Origin: Trichoplax sp. H2
Lineage: Eukaryota > Placozoa > Uniplacotomia > Trichoplacea
Assembly: GCA_003344405.1 (NCBI GenBank)
Contig: NOWV01000259.1
Location: 1 to 64,000, forward strand
Length of the DNA: 64,000 nucleotides
Direction of reading: 5' to 3'
Positions 12,071-23,423 of this stretch are shown piece after piece. Made by a program: the position numbers and the translations under genes. How positions within the stretch are numbered: the first letter of the stretch is position 1; each line of letters begins with the position of its first letter. The notes beneath the pieces were generated by a model. The model was given only the letters and a program-made list of their open reading frames with translations, had not been told where the DNA came from and made no database searches.

Positions 12071-13769
12071 TAATTTATCTACATAACTTGCATTACTACA
12101 TTTTTGTAGACTATGCTGCGGTAGAGAATGGGGGATTAGGGAGCTATCTACAAAGTACATTAAAGTTATTTGAGTAGAAGCACCTAGCCTTGCGGTTGCT
12201 GATAGTATATATACAGTGGCCATAAGACATAAGTAGAAGAACAGTGTAAGTTTACATAGTTAAAGATTTCTTGTATTGCCATGGTGCTTGTGATATGCAG
12301 CGATACAAAATAGAGAATATTACATATTATTAAAAGCGCTATCAGCTACCTTATAATTTATGTGAGTCATTTTTGCTACAATTTAATCAGTTTCATTGCA
12401 TAATATATTAGTTTTTAGATAACATCTACTTTTTGCTACTCCCCAAGTATTAAAAGGTCAATTGTGATATATTACTGGTTTTAAACTCGTGACCGAATGT
12501 AATGTAACTTAGTATTGTGATTGTAGACTGTTAGCCATGTGTAGTATAATGTACGGTAGATATTTATCCTAAGAGATATTTGGTAGCTGTAACTATAGAC
12601 TGTAGTGGTAGAGACTCTATGCTAGAGTACAGATGACTATATACAGTAAGCTGTTGAGTTACTAATATGGCTATAGGTAAAAATAGAACTGTAAATCATA
12701 TATTAGGATATGGTTAATTCATTGTACTTTGGCTGGTGTGAATAATGTCTACGTAAGTACTGTAGTCGTATCCATATTGGATTAGTGATGGTCCGCAGTA
12801 GAATAGTCTTACTAAGAATAATTTAACTATGTGTAAAATAAGGTATAAGGTTGCCATGCGGATTGTAGCTGCGAATGCTACGGAAAGTATAAAAGCATGC
12901 AACTTTAGATTATTCTGTTAGTTCGTTCTAGAAGTCTTTAGAAGTAGTATTCGGTTAGAGTAGAGCTGTGTAGTTAATCTTTGTATAAGATTCAATAAAG
13001 CCCTTATTTTTCTAAAATTTGGAATTTCGTGATTGGTATATATCACACCAAATTACTGATGAAAAATTTACCGATCAAATCGGCTGCGCTGACTTAAAAA
13101 CGATATAGAACCGTACAAGCGATTATACGGAATGACGTTATTTTAGCAGCACCGCTTTCGGTAAAGTTAATCAGTAAATTACATAAAANNNNNNNNNNNN
13201 NNNNNNNNTAATTTATCTACATAACTTGCATTACTACATTTTGTAGACTATGCTGCGGTAGAGAGTGAGGGATTAGGGAGCTATCTACAAAGTACAGTAA
13301 AGTTATTTGAGTAGAAGCACCTAGCCTTGCGGTTGCTGATAGTATATAAAGTAGCCATAAGACATAAGTAGAAGAACAGTGTAAGTTTACATAGTTAAAG
13401 ATTTCTTTGTACTGCCATGGTGCTTGTGATATGCAGCGATACAAAATAGAGAATATTACATATTATTAAAAGCGCTATCAGTTACCTTATAATTTATGTG
13501 AATCATTTTTGCTACAATTTAGTCAGTTTCATTGCATAATATATTAGTTTTTAGAAAACATCTACTTTTTGCTACTCCCTAAGTATTAAAAGGTCAATTG
13601 TGATATATTACTGGTTTTAAACTCGTGACCAAATTACTGATGAAAAATTTACCGATCAAATCGGCTGCGCTGACTTAAAAACGATATAGAACCGTCCAAG
13701 CGATTATACAGAATGACGTTATTTTAGCAGCACCGCTTTCGGTAAAGTTAATCAGTAAATTACATAAAA
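12071..13769. repeat. Gap-flanking duplication, probably two alleles
   Basis: 13209-13630 is a near-identical copy of 12071-12494, and 13631-13769 is a near-identical copy of 13050-13188. The 20-N gap lies exactly where the first copy ends. The second copy lacks 12495-13049 (555 bp), with ACC microhomology at both breakpoints. The simplest reading is two haplotypes of one locus, one carrying the deletion, placed side by side by the assembler. A true tandem duplication is the alternative. Confidence 0.75.
13189..13208. other. Assembly gap (20 N)
   Basis: A run of 20 N at the junction of the duplicated copies described for 12071-13769. It is likely an artefact of unmerged haplotypes rather than missing sequence. 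Confidence 0.95.
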
Positions 13770-15775
13770 TCTTGGTCAGATTCCTAACTGTAGAATATGA
13801 ATGTAATAATTTTTCACTTCAAGATATCAAACATGCCTAAATTTCCTCTCTCAATAAACAATCAATGAAAATTTTACTAAAAAAAGCATAAAACAGAGCA
13901 ATGTCGAAGTGACAGAGATGATCATCAGTAAATTTATAATTATATTAAATTCTTTGAATCAGCCCTCATATCATTTTCAACCAATACTCCAACTGCAAAC
14001 GATTTAAATTAAGCAGATACGACGTTGTTCATAAACTAGATCATAACAAAACTTCTTCTGCTACTCTTCTGAAGGTTTAAAATGACACGAAAAATTTATA
14101 AGAGCAAATTTTGCTATTGTTTCTATGTCGATTTAAGATACCATATCATAGTAATAATAGATCTCCTAGGCGGTTGAAACTTCTAACAACAATAACAAAA
14201 GTTTATCAAAATCAAAGACTAAAAACTCACTTTACAAAATTAGCTTATTTGCTTAAGTGCGATGATACCTAACTTGTTTACAACATAACGATTTTGAACC
14301 CAATTCTTAGATTTTCGGAACATCACTTAAACCTACAAGGCTTAGTATGGGAACAAATTTCTGTAATTGATATTCCCTTCCTGGAAGCTGAAAACAATAT
14401 GTCTTAATAATTAAAAAAATCAATTGTACAGATCTAAAATTATTACTTTAACTATCCAACATTTATCATTTTTTTATTAAGTTACGTTTTATTTACAGCT
14501 GCACGATATGTCGATGCGCTCTAACATCTTTCTAACAAATTCTCTAAGCAGTGCTAACGTATGCTATTTCTAATCTACAGATGAACAGTGTAATGGTCTG
14601 GAATAAAATTTAGTACACAATTAATAATCAGCTATACCAATTCGTCATAGATTTCTCAATATCATGTAAAAACGGAAACAAATACTATAATTGCCTTAAG
14701 TGCTGTGAAATTCGCTATCCAATTAACTACAGTATCCAATAAACTATTTATAATTATTATTTGCTGTTTTTCAACCGAATACTGTTGGTAAGTTTTATTC
14801 CAGTTGAAATCCGCTTAAAATATAGCGCCGACCTGTCTATTTATTGCTTAGATGGTCGCATAATAGTTGCATTTCTTTGTAAAGTAAAAGTGATGCTTCC
14901 ATCTTTAAATGTCCAAAATTTATATTAATATGGTATTTCCTCACGATATGACGGAGCTGAAATTATTCTCTAAGTATGCAATAATTCTTTTCTATTCTAG
15001 ATTTATTCGATTACCGCAAATTAATGATTATATAATGCAATGTAATTCATGACTAGTAGTCCATGAAACCCTCCTAATATATTATGCCTATATTGAGGTC
15101 AATCCTAAAAATTAGATATCTTCAACATATGTATAATAATTATCATTATGACCAGTGATAACCTTTTATGTAGAGATATAGTACAGAAATAAAATTTTCC
15201 TTCTGAATGAGAAAATAATAGGGATGATAACAAAATAATAACGGACAAATTTTTTGGTTAGAGTATTCATAAAAAAATTTGGAAATGGAATCAATTACTC
15301 TTATCAGTAAATAAGTTAAGGGAACAAAACCTGTATTTCGTTAATAAGAACGGCAAGATAAATTAATATCATTCACTAAGGTTATAATTAAGGAAGTTTT
15401 ATACATCACATACACATAAGATGTCCATGTTCTATAAAATAAGGAAGATTTTATACCACTAATACATTTTAAGTGCATAATATGAGTGAATAGATAGTAA
15501 TTCCATTTAAACGAAGCAAAGTCAACCAACATTTACGGTAAAGTTGAGGGTAAGTCGCTTATTTCTTAGCTCAATTACAGTTTGTATTGTCAGCACAGAA
15601 ATCCTATTTCTGCCTTCTAATCAAATCGTAAATATACCGGTAGATTGCTAACCAAAATTGTTTTCAAGAATGTTTAAATAATATATCACAATTAAGTAAC
15701 TGCTAAAAAAATATTAAACAACCTAAGGTGAAAGCTGTCGAGTAAGTTCCAAAATAACATTAAAATCTAAATACT
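13770..15775. other. Intergenic, nothing recognised
   Basis: AT-rich sequence with no supported gene or repeat. A 63-codon minus-strand open stretch near 15341-15532 has no recognisable domain. Confidence 0.5.
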
Positions 15776-16457
15776 TGTGATAGTGTTATATACTGTACTA
15801 TATTAGAGTAGAAATATCTATGTTGGGATAATATTGCTTGCCTATCCTTATTTTGATAACTTCTAATTTGGATATAGTGTGCTTTAATATGGCACCGACA
15901 TTATGTGACAGTGAGATATATGTATACTGAAATTAATAGTCACATTAGGGAACGCGAATTATCTATCACAGTTCTAATCATTATGATTGTAACTTACTTA
16001 TGGTAGATTGTAAATTATCAAGGAAATGTTTCATGATAGGACATTTCGTAATCTGACTATTCTGTATTAGTCATCAGATGTCTATGTTCGTAAATACTAT
16101 TGTCTGTATTAGGGAGTAGTAGCTCAAATAAATATCTAATTTAGTGAATGATTCCAAAATTAATCGTACTAGCTATGACTCATGAGCTATTGAAGAAGAG
16201 TATATAAACGCAATATATCGTACTGTAACGGTGCTAACTCACTGTACCAAAATAGTACATGCAATAAAGTCAATTCTTATAATTAATGTTTAACGTAAAA
16301 TACGAGGCGTCTAAGCTTTTGTGTAGTCTACTAGTGGAGCAAAAGTGTTCCTGATAGTGCAGATATAGCATTCCTTAATACATGGTTCAAGGAATAGACT
16401 TATTGATCGTGCATTACGTTCTCGTGCTGCAAAGCTGTTTTATAACAATACTATACC
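15776..16457 (+). mobile_element. Solo LTR, family B, with exact TSD
   Basis: The longest family B LTR (682 bp). It starts TGTGATAGTGTTATATACTG and ends GCTGTTTTATAACA. GAGTATATAAACGC near 16200 is a TATA-like motif. The flanks ATACT at 15771-15775 and 16458-16462 form an exact TSD. It matches the LTRs at 1296 and 27930 throughout, with an extra block of about 40 bp after the promoter segment. Confidence 0.88.
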
Positions 16458-16787
16458 AATATAATTCTAAATCTTCATTTATACGCAGATTTAAGACAGT
16501 AAAAGAACCTCATAAATTACAGATATTCTTGATGTGAACAATGTTCAAATAAAATCTAAAATTATAGTCCATGAGATCTGAATTTCCTATTACTAAATTG
16601 TCAACAGTAAAGATATTTCTATTCAAAATGTTCACGAATATCTTTATTTTTAATCTACAAGAATTCAATTGTAAATGACGAAGTTCTTATTTGAAAGTAA
16701 AAGCTATCTTTTGAAACTTTTAATACAATAATAATAGGAATATTATCTTCCAAAATATAAGCTTCAAAGAGATTTCTTTAGCCGGAC
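16377..16787. repeat. Segment duplicated at 18197-18587 beside a gap
   Basis: 16377-16787 (end of the family B LTR plus flanking DNA) recurs at 18197-18587 with few substitutions and one 20-bp deletion (ATGTGAACAATGTTCAAATA absent from the second copy). The second copy starts directly after the 18177-18196 gap and stops where a retroelement LTR begins at 18588. It could be an allele carrying a retroelement insertion or a genuine duplication; the expected right flank (AAGCCAAATTT) does not recur in the window. Confidence 0.8.
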
Positions 16788-17541
16788 AAGCCAAATTTAT
16801 TTATTTCGGAACAGACTTCTGCAGCTCAAAATATTCAGTGTAGAATTGACTACATGAAATTTTGGACTTGAAATAGTGGAGTGCTCTTTGATAACCATGT
16901 AAAATCTACTCTTATATACTGATATAATTGGTATATCATTCTTCATATTGTTAAAATTACCACGACTACAACATATGTAAGCAACATCTTAGGATAATTA
17001 ATAACTATTAACAAGATCATAGAATTCTTAAAAAAGTGATTTACTAAACATTAATACTTGCCTAGTATAATTTTATAGACAATATCAAAGATTTGAAAAA
17101 TTACTTTAGATATGGAAAATTATACACATGTAACAATTATCTATCACAGGGTGCTCTTATTTTACTCTAATGAAGATAAATAACTCAAATGGACGATTTT
17201 CCTTCCATTATTAAAAATATAAGCTCTGATTGTTGCTTGATTGCTACTGGTATGAATTGTTTACAAATATAATACTAAAAATAAATTGAGTGTAAACGCA
17301 AAGTCTATGATGCTGACTCAAGCAACGTAATTAAAAAAGACTGGAGTTCTACTTGATATTCATTTCTTGTGAGTTCATTTTTGGATCTATTATCAACACT
17401 TATAAATTTTAGCTATATGAACTTATACTTTCCAGAAATCATTTATAGCACCGTAGGAATTGATTCTAATCTTCGGATATTAATTTTTCCTCTGTAGGTA
17501 TTGATTAAAATATTTTTGAAACTTTTGGTCATTTGTTGCAG
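16788..17541. other. Intergenic, nothing recognised
   Basis: Single-copy AT-rich sequence with no supported feature. Confidence 0.5.
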
Positions 17542-17692
17542 ATACTACGTCCAAGATAAGCAGAAATTGTGCCGATACGCTATCGCGATTTGCGAGGAAA
17601 GTTTTAAGGTGTATGGGATTAATAAGAATCACAACCGTGTAGTTTATATCTCGGCTAAGATATACCAGGGGCAAGATAAAACATCGGAATAG
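17542..17692 (+). pseudogene. Possible TPR-repeat exon relic
   Basis: A 50-codon stretch follows a good splice-acceptor sequence (TTTGTTGCAG ending at 17541) and closes at TAG 17690-17692. It reads YYVQDK...YAIAICEESFKVYG...VVYISAKIYQGQDK. That is the spacing of kinesin-light-chain-type tetratricopeptide repeats (A-x-x-x-Y/C-E-E-S-L/F-K-V-Y-G, then V-x-x-Y-x-x-x-A-x-I-Y). Local GC is higher than in the surroundings, as expected of former coding DNA. No partner exon was found and the next repeat is broken by stops, so it is most likely a relic. TPR assignment is by pattern only. Confidence 0.35.
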
Positions 17693-17952
17693 GAAGATCA
17701 ATGCATGGAAATATCTTAAGAGAAGGAAGAAAAAATTGCATACCACTGACTACAAGTACAGTAAAACATTTGTTCTACAGTAAAGAGTCTAATTTTACTA
17801 GCATGAATGGCTAATGAAAAACTACTCGATTCGCTACAAAAAGTTTAAGCCGCAAGCCTGCATAATTCAGACAATATCATAATCTCAAAGAATTAGATTA
17901 CATATGGTATATCACGAAGCATTTTCAATTTCTACTAATCTTTCTCCATAAG

Positions 17953-18176
17953 TGTCACAACCACGTTTTTGTGACACAGGATCTCTACTTATCGTGTAAA
18001 ACTTAGCTAAGTACGGTACAATCCCGACACTGAACAAGTGCTACTGGAACTACGCTTCCTATTAGAACACTAACTCCTCGGGTGTGGGACTACACTTCTT
18101 TGACCGTCACTAGGTTACTCGATTACACAAGTAGTTGAGCGCAGGCTTTTGAACAGATAACTATCACTACAGTTTA
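17953..18176 (-). mobile_element. Truncated LTR end at gap
   Basis: It begins with the hairpin TGTCACAACCACG...TTTTTGTGACA, the 3' terminal palindrome type of the LTRs in this window, here in minus orientation. The unit runs into the assembly gap, so its other end, TSD and family are unknown. Confidence 0.5.
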
Positions 18177-18196
18177 NNNNNNNNNNNNNNNNNNNN
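18177..18196. other. Assembly gap (20 N)
   Basis: A run of 20 N separating the truncated LTR at 17953 from the second copy of the 16377-16787 segment. Confidence 0.95.
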
Positions 18197-18587
18197 AATA
18201 CATGGTTCAAGGAATAGACTTATTGATCGTGCATTACGTTCTCGTGCTGCAAAGCTGTTTTATAACTATACTATACCAATATAATTCTAAATCTTCATTT
18301 ATACGCAGATTTAAGACAGTAAAAGAACCTCATAAATTACAGATATTCTTGAAATCTAAAATTATAGTCCATGAGATCTGAATTTCCTATTACTAAATTG
18401 TTAACAGTAAAGATATTTCTATTCAAAATGTTCACGAATATCTTTATTTTTAATCTACAAGAATTCAATTGTAAATGACGAAGTTCTTATTTGAAAGTAA
18501 AAGCTTTCTTTTGAAACTTTTAATACAATAATAATAGGAATATTATCTTCTAAAATATAAGCTTCAAAGAGATTTCTTTAGCCGGAC

Positions 18588-18945
18588 TGTAACATTATGA
18601 TCTTATATAGAAGATGCCTAGTATAGTAATATCCTAATATACGAATACTTATCATATACCGTTTAAGTACTGTATTGTTTTACATTCATAATGTACGACA
18701 TCATGACCACATATAGACGACATGCTATACATATAAAGACATTATCTCAATCCCATCTAAAACCTATAAATACCCTTGTACGCTAACTCGTTAGTCAGTT
18801 CCTACATTCCTGCTATCTCAAATACCTTATCTATAACAACCCTATCATTGTTAGCCAGTAACTTGTATCTCAATAAAATCCTTTATACCTTCTATCATCG
18901 TCTACCTTAAAATACTTTTCGCTACTTAAAGAAGATAATATTACA
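18588..18945 (+). mobile_element. 5' LTR of a Ty3/gypsy-type element
   Basis: A 358-bp unit starting TGTAACATTATG and ending AATATTACA, so the termini form an imperfect inverted repeat. It contains CCTATAAATACCC (TATA-like) and CAATAAAATCC (polyadenylation-like). A candidate primer-binding site and a gag reading frame follow directly, which identifies it as the 5' LTR. It interrupts the duplicated flank ending GCCGGAC. Confidence 0.8.
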
Positions 18946-18957
18946 TGGTGGTAGCGG
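18946..18957 (+). promoter_or_regulatory. Candidate tRNA primer-binding site
   Basis: TGGTGGTAGCGG abuts the LTR end. It opens with TGG, the complement of a tRNA CCA-3' end, which is where reverse-transcription primer sites lie. The priming tRNA was not identified. Confidence 0.5.
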
Positions 18958-19058
18958 TAAAAGCCTTCTCTACTCTCCTTCCAATTCTCGTAGTACATTG
19001 AACATATTTTTTTCTTTTCTTCATTCTCTACCCCTTGGTATACTCACAGTTCTTCATT

Positions 19059-19925
19059 ATGACTACTGCGAATAAGGAACATTTTACACTACCTCCTGTG
19101 ACGATGAGTTGGACAACTGGTGATGATGCAACGGCGCTGGAAGATTTTTAAGAACGATTAGCACGGTGGTTTCGCATCCAAGCAACTCCGCTTACTAAGC
19201 AATCGGACATTATTATCTTCGCGTTAGGTGATCATGGTGAACATAAAGCGCGTGGCTGGGGACTCACCCAAGACCAACTAAAAGATCCTACAAATGTTTG
19301 GTCACAGCTTGAAAAGACTGTTGGGAAAGCCAGCAACTTTCGCTATGAACGCTTGAAGTTTACCGCTATGAAGCAAACATCAAGCGAATATGTGGACGAA
19401 TTTCATAGCAGACTCAAAAATGCTGCTACACATTGTTACGAATTTACCTTAACATATATACCTGGTCAAAATTTAGTCATTCCAGACGCTCTATCAAGAC
19501 TGACGCCATTACCTGGCAATGAGATCACATTATCTCCTGTTATTCATAACATTACATGGTCAGATCACAAGCTTAATCTCATAGCGACTGAGACTCAAAA
19601 GGATGAAGAACTTACCTTATTAACTTCAGTCATCCAAAGTGGTTGGCCAGATACCATCAAACAATGTCCTAAACGTTTACGGAAATGGTGGACTCTAAGA
19701 GACTATCTAACTCTACAAGATGGCTACAAATTAAAACATGATCAAGTCATAATACCACGATCATTACATGAAGACATATTATCAAAGCTACACACTCCTC
19801 ATTACGGTATAGAAAAGACCAGAGCGTTAGCTCGAACATGTGTATATTGGACTGGTATCAATGATGATATTAAAAACCTTATCAAAGATTGTGTTACATG
19901 CAATACCTATATCAATTCCCTTTAG
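19059..19925 (+). pseudogene. Internally deleted gag-pol of a Ty3/gypsy element
   Basis: One reading frame from ATG 19059 to TAG 19925, interrupted by an in-frame TAA at 19149-19151. Up to about 19443 it encodes a gag-like capsid segment (for example ARWFRIQATPL, VWSQLEKTVG, RYERLKFTAM). It then passes in frame into the end of an RNase H region (YIPGQN...PDALSRL) and the N-terminal zinc-binding region of integrase (H-x3-H at LHTPHYG, Y-W-T-G, then C-x2-C at CVTC). Nucleocapsid, protease, reverse transcriptase and most of RNase H are missing, so a large internal deletion joined gag to late pol. The integrase core is also absent; the frame stops at a hairpin beginning at 19918. The element is non-autonomous and dead. 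No 3' LTR was found. Confidence 0.85.
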
Positions 19926-20008
19926 ATTCGTTGCAACATTCCGATAATATTAATTCATTCTTATTTAATGAATTAATATTATCGGAATGTTGCAACGAGT
20001 CTAAAGGG
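19918..20008. repeat. 91-bp near-perfect hairpin
   Basis: Two 42-bp arms (19918-19959 and 19967-20008) are inverted copies with one mismatch, around a 7-bp loop CTTATTT. The arms open CCCTTTAGA and contain CGTTGCAACATTCCGATAAT. The hairpin ends the integrase reading frame. It may be a miniature fold-back transposon or the product of an inverted repair event. No second copy was seen in the window. Confidence 0.9.
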
Positions 20009-22340
20009 CAACTCAAGATTATAATGCCTATTCATAATTAAGAATAAGCGGCAGCTAATTTGTAATTCATAGTGAAGACTACGCAAATAATCTTGCATCT
20101 GTTCGCGAACAAAGTTGAAAGACATAAAGGCGAGATAGTTTTAAAAGAGTTCCAGCTCCCATTCAAAAGAAAACTGGTATCGATAACTGCTGGAAGAAGC
20201 GGCTATTATATTTGGATCATGGAAGTAAACAAATCTATAACGTAGCTAAATCATAATATTAGCACAATCACTTTATCAATGACTGGTAATAAAGTAAAAG
20301 AAGTCAAGGAAAATATTTACGGCAACCAAGACAATTTATAGCCATCGCGTCACCCCTTAAAATTTTTATCAGGTACCAAATACATTATAAGTCAATGCCA
20401 TGACTGAAATTGCGATACCAGTAAAATATATGATATGAGCAATCTTCTCCCTCTTTGACCCAGCAAATCTGTGTTATAACTTAATATGAAGTAGACTCCA
20501 CTCTTTTAATAGTTTTTTCGTACTAATATAATCGGTTCTGGCCTACCTTTTATCTACGGAGACATTTTTGATCCAGGTGCGCTATACAACCTAAATACAG
20601 TAATAGCAGTTTTAGCCTAGTCCAGTGCCACTCATGCAATTGATCGCTTAACCATTTTTTATTCATGAATGATGTATGTTCAATGTGTTATATAAATATT
20701 AAAAATAGCTAGCACTACGATAGGTCCCAAAGGAGATTTGTAACACTGCATAACAACTACAAAAGAAAAAATTCCCTCTAATATTTATGAGAAAATATTT
20801 GATAACATAATTGAATATCAGATTATCCGAGTAGACGATAATGATTTCAATTTATTTGCACAATTGAATTCAATTTCATAGCTACTGAAATCTTTTTAGA
20901 ATTGACAACGTCGAAAAAAGGCAAATAGTACCTTTATATAGATTGACATTTGCCAAAATCTTATTGTAATCGATCCTTTAATTTTGGTAAATTGATGGAA
21001 ATCTGACAAATTTCTTGACGTATCTAAGTAGTTTTTATCGTTAGATGAAGAATAAACTGCTGAATTTTTTAGAATCATTGACAGTTGTACTTTATATCTT
21101 CAGGACAGGTCACGAATTAATAGTTGTAGATAATTTTTATTCTGCATAAGTGGTTTACTACCCAAACATTCTTGCAATTGTATTATTTATAAACTCTATC
21201 TTATTTTTTTATGTAATTTCATTAATCAATGCTTAAACTAGAACAATATTTGTCATCTAGCCTAGCAACAATGTCATTAAGAAAGCGCATTAATAATATT
21301 AAATACCCTACAGGATTTAGAAATTGGAATTTGAACGTGCTACAGACAATAAAATTTTTATATGTAATTCTCTCCTTTACTATCTCATTATATTTATAGA
21401 AATGTGATGTTGAAATTAAAAAAAATAGTTCATCTGGTCTCTAGCATTTTTGTAGGAATGTTTGAATAACCTGTAAATTATGTCAATTATTCTGGTAAAA
21501 ATTTTAATTTAGTAGCTATTCAGTAGATGACAGACTTATCCATCTTTTGAATCAAAATTGTACTAATATTAATACACTAATCTTAGATTTCAACTATTTC
21601 ATTTATTTTTCATACAAAGATATTAATATATCCTAAATATTTAATTCATAAAAAGCTGTCTGAATTTCAATTAAAAATTTTATTATCATCTGCATATCTA
21701 ATTTTCAGAAAATGCAAACAAAGATTAAATGATAAAGTAGTTACTTGCTCTATCTATTTGGATAATTTAAGAGATTATGAGTACATTATAGATTCTTATC
21801 ATTATTACTATCATTAATAGTTTTTGTCTGCATTTGCAATTGAATTGATCTCCTTAACAATTGTCTGGAACGAGTATTATCCGTTATTAGGCTCTTTGTT
21901 AAACAATCATTCAATAAAATTTATTAATAGTTTAATAATAAATGTACCAACTAGTATTTATTACAGGCTCTCCTCAGAAATATTCCATTTGTATCTTCTC
22001 TGCTAATTAATAGGAGCATATAAAATTTCTCAAATATTCGACATTCGAAGAAGTGCTGGCCATAAAAGTCACCTCTACAATAATAATTTGAACTTACTTT
22101 TAATCTGGATTAGTTTGGACGATGAATCATATTTAACTAATACAATTAGGATTTGCTATTGTTTTCTACGTTGGCTGTTAACTTTAATAGTAATTAAAAT
22201 TCTGCGGTAACAGTAGCTATCAAATAAATCAACGATCCTGGTTTCTAAGTTATTTAAATTCTTGGGCATAATTGTTCAGCTATTCCATTCGTGATACCTT
22301 TTGTTAGAAGAGAGCTAGTGAGTTTATTGGAAGTGAAGTC
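20009..22340. other. Intergenic, nothing recognised
   Basis: The sequence after the hairpin does not continue the integrase frame. No 3' LTR, gene or RNA could be recognised before receptor 2. Confidence 0.5.
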
Positions 22341-23423
22341 ATGACTGGTTATCATAAAATTTTTGCGAATACTACATACGGTGATCATAGCCATCACGAT
22401 GATGGTGGTCATACTCATGGTGTGAATGGATTCCATGCAACATTCTACTGGATAGCGGCTGTGACAACTATTCCATTTTCTTGCATCGGTTTGATTATGA
22501 ATGTATTCCTCGCTTTCCTTTTCGTTAAGGATAAATTTTTTCATACTGTATCATATACTTTAATGCTGGTTTCCATTATTTCTGATTCTATTTCTAATTT
22601 CGCTGTTATAACAAATTACGTCTATTTATTGGGCACAAGTTTCGATCATAGCCATGGTGTTATATTATGCAAGCTAGTAAACTACTGCTTACTAGCATCA
22701 TATGGTATATCCATCTTAAATTTATCCTTAATCGGTATCACGCGCTATTTTGCTATTGTTAGACCTTATTGTTTATTTTACCGCAAATATAGACACAAAA
22801 TTATCCTGATAGCAGAATTATTCATTTGCATATCGGCATTATCATTAGCAATACCATCTCTATTTCATGTAGAAACCTATCACCAAGATGCCGTACTTTG
22901 TGGATTTATTCGCATTTCTAAATCTGTCTCAACTTACCTAATCACAATAGTGTTTTTCCTTTACTTATTACCCTCCATAATTATAGGCCTAGTCTATGGG
23001 AGAATTATTAAACATCAGCGTAAATATGTTCGACCCGGCCAACCAAGCAATGAAGAACAGGCAGATGAGCGAATTAGAAAACGTAAATTTATTAGGATGC
23101 TAATCAGTATTACATTGCCTTATATTTTAATCACCTGGCCATATTTTGTGACTTTGGCTGGATTTTCTATTACACATCGCTCCATGCGATACCTATTGAA
23201 TGAAAATAATGCGTTATTTGTGTTGGCATTTTGTAGCTTATCGATCACTTCTAGTATTACCGTATTGAATCCAATTTTCCTTTTAAAATTCGGTTGTTGC
23301 ATTCGTGGCAGAGTCGTCTTATTACTAAACAAAATGGGTATCACTGCGGCAGCAATTCAACCTGAAATTACTATTGTTGGAAATAAAACTACTATATCTC
23401 TATTAGAAAAAAGTAAATCCTAA
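22341..23423 (+). CDS. Divergent class A GPCR with His-rich N-terminus, receptor 2
   Basis: Intact intronless 360-residue seven-TM receptor of the same family. The extracellular N-terminus is longer (about 32 residues before TM1) and has an NTT sequon at 10-12 followed by an acidic, histidine-rich run, DHSHHDDGGHTHG (15-27). The first extracellular loop adds FDHSHG. Asp82 (TM2), Cys110 and Cys187 (the TM3/loop-2 disulfide pair), Pro211 (TM5), the HQRKYVRPG signature (225-233) and TWPYF in TM6 are kept. Three class A landmarks differ: TM3 ends T-R-Y (134-136) instead of D-R-Y, the TM4 Trp is Cys, and TM7 ends NPIFL rather than NPxxY. A GCC pair at 318-320 could be a palmitoylation site. The His-rich face suggests metal or pH responsiveness, which is inference. 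The loss of the Asp could raise basal activity or alter coupling. Confidence 0.94.
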   Translation: MTGYHKIFANTTYGDHSHHDDGGHTHGVNGFHATFYWIAAVTTIPFSCIGLIMNVFLAFLFVKDKFFHTVSYTLMLVSIISDSISNFAVITNYVYLLGTSFDHSHGVILCKLVNYCLLASYGISILNLSLIGITRYFAIVRPYCLFYRKYRHKIILIAELFICISALSLAIPSLFHVETYHQDAVLCGFIRISKSVSTYLITIVFFLYLLPSIIIGLVYGRIIKHQRKYVRPGQPSNEEQADERIRKRKFIRMLISITLPYILITWPYFVTLAGFSITHRSMRYLLNENNALFVLAFCSLSITSSITVLNPIFLLKFGCCIRGRVVLLLNKMGITAAAIQPEITIVGNKTTISLLEKSKS

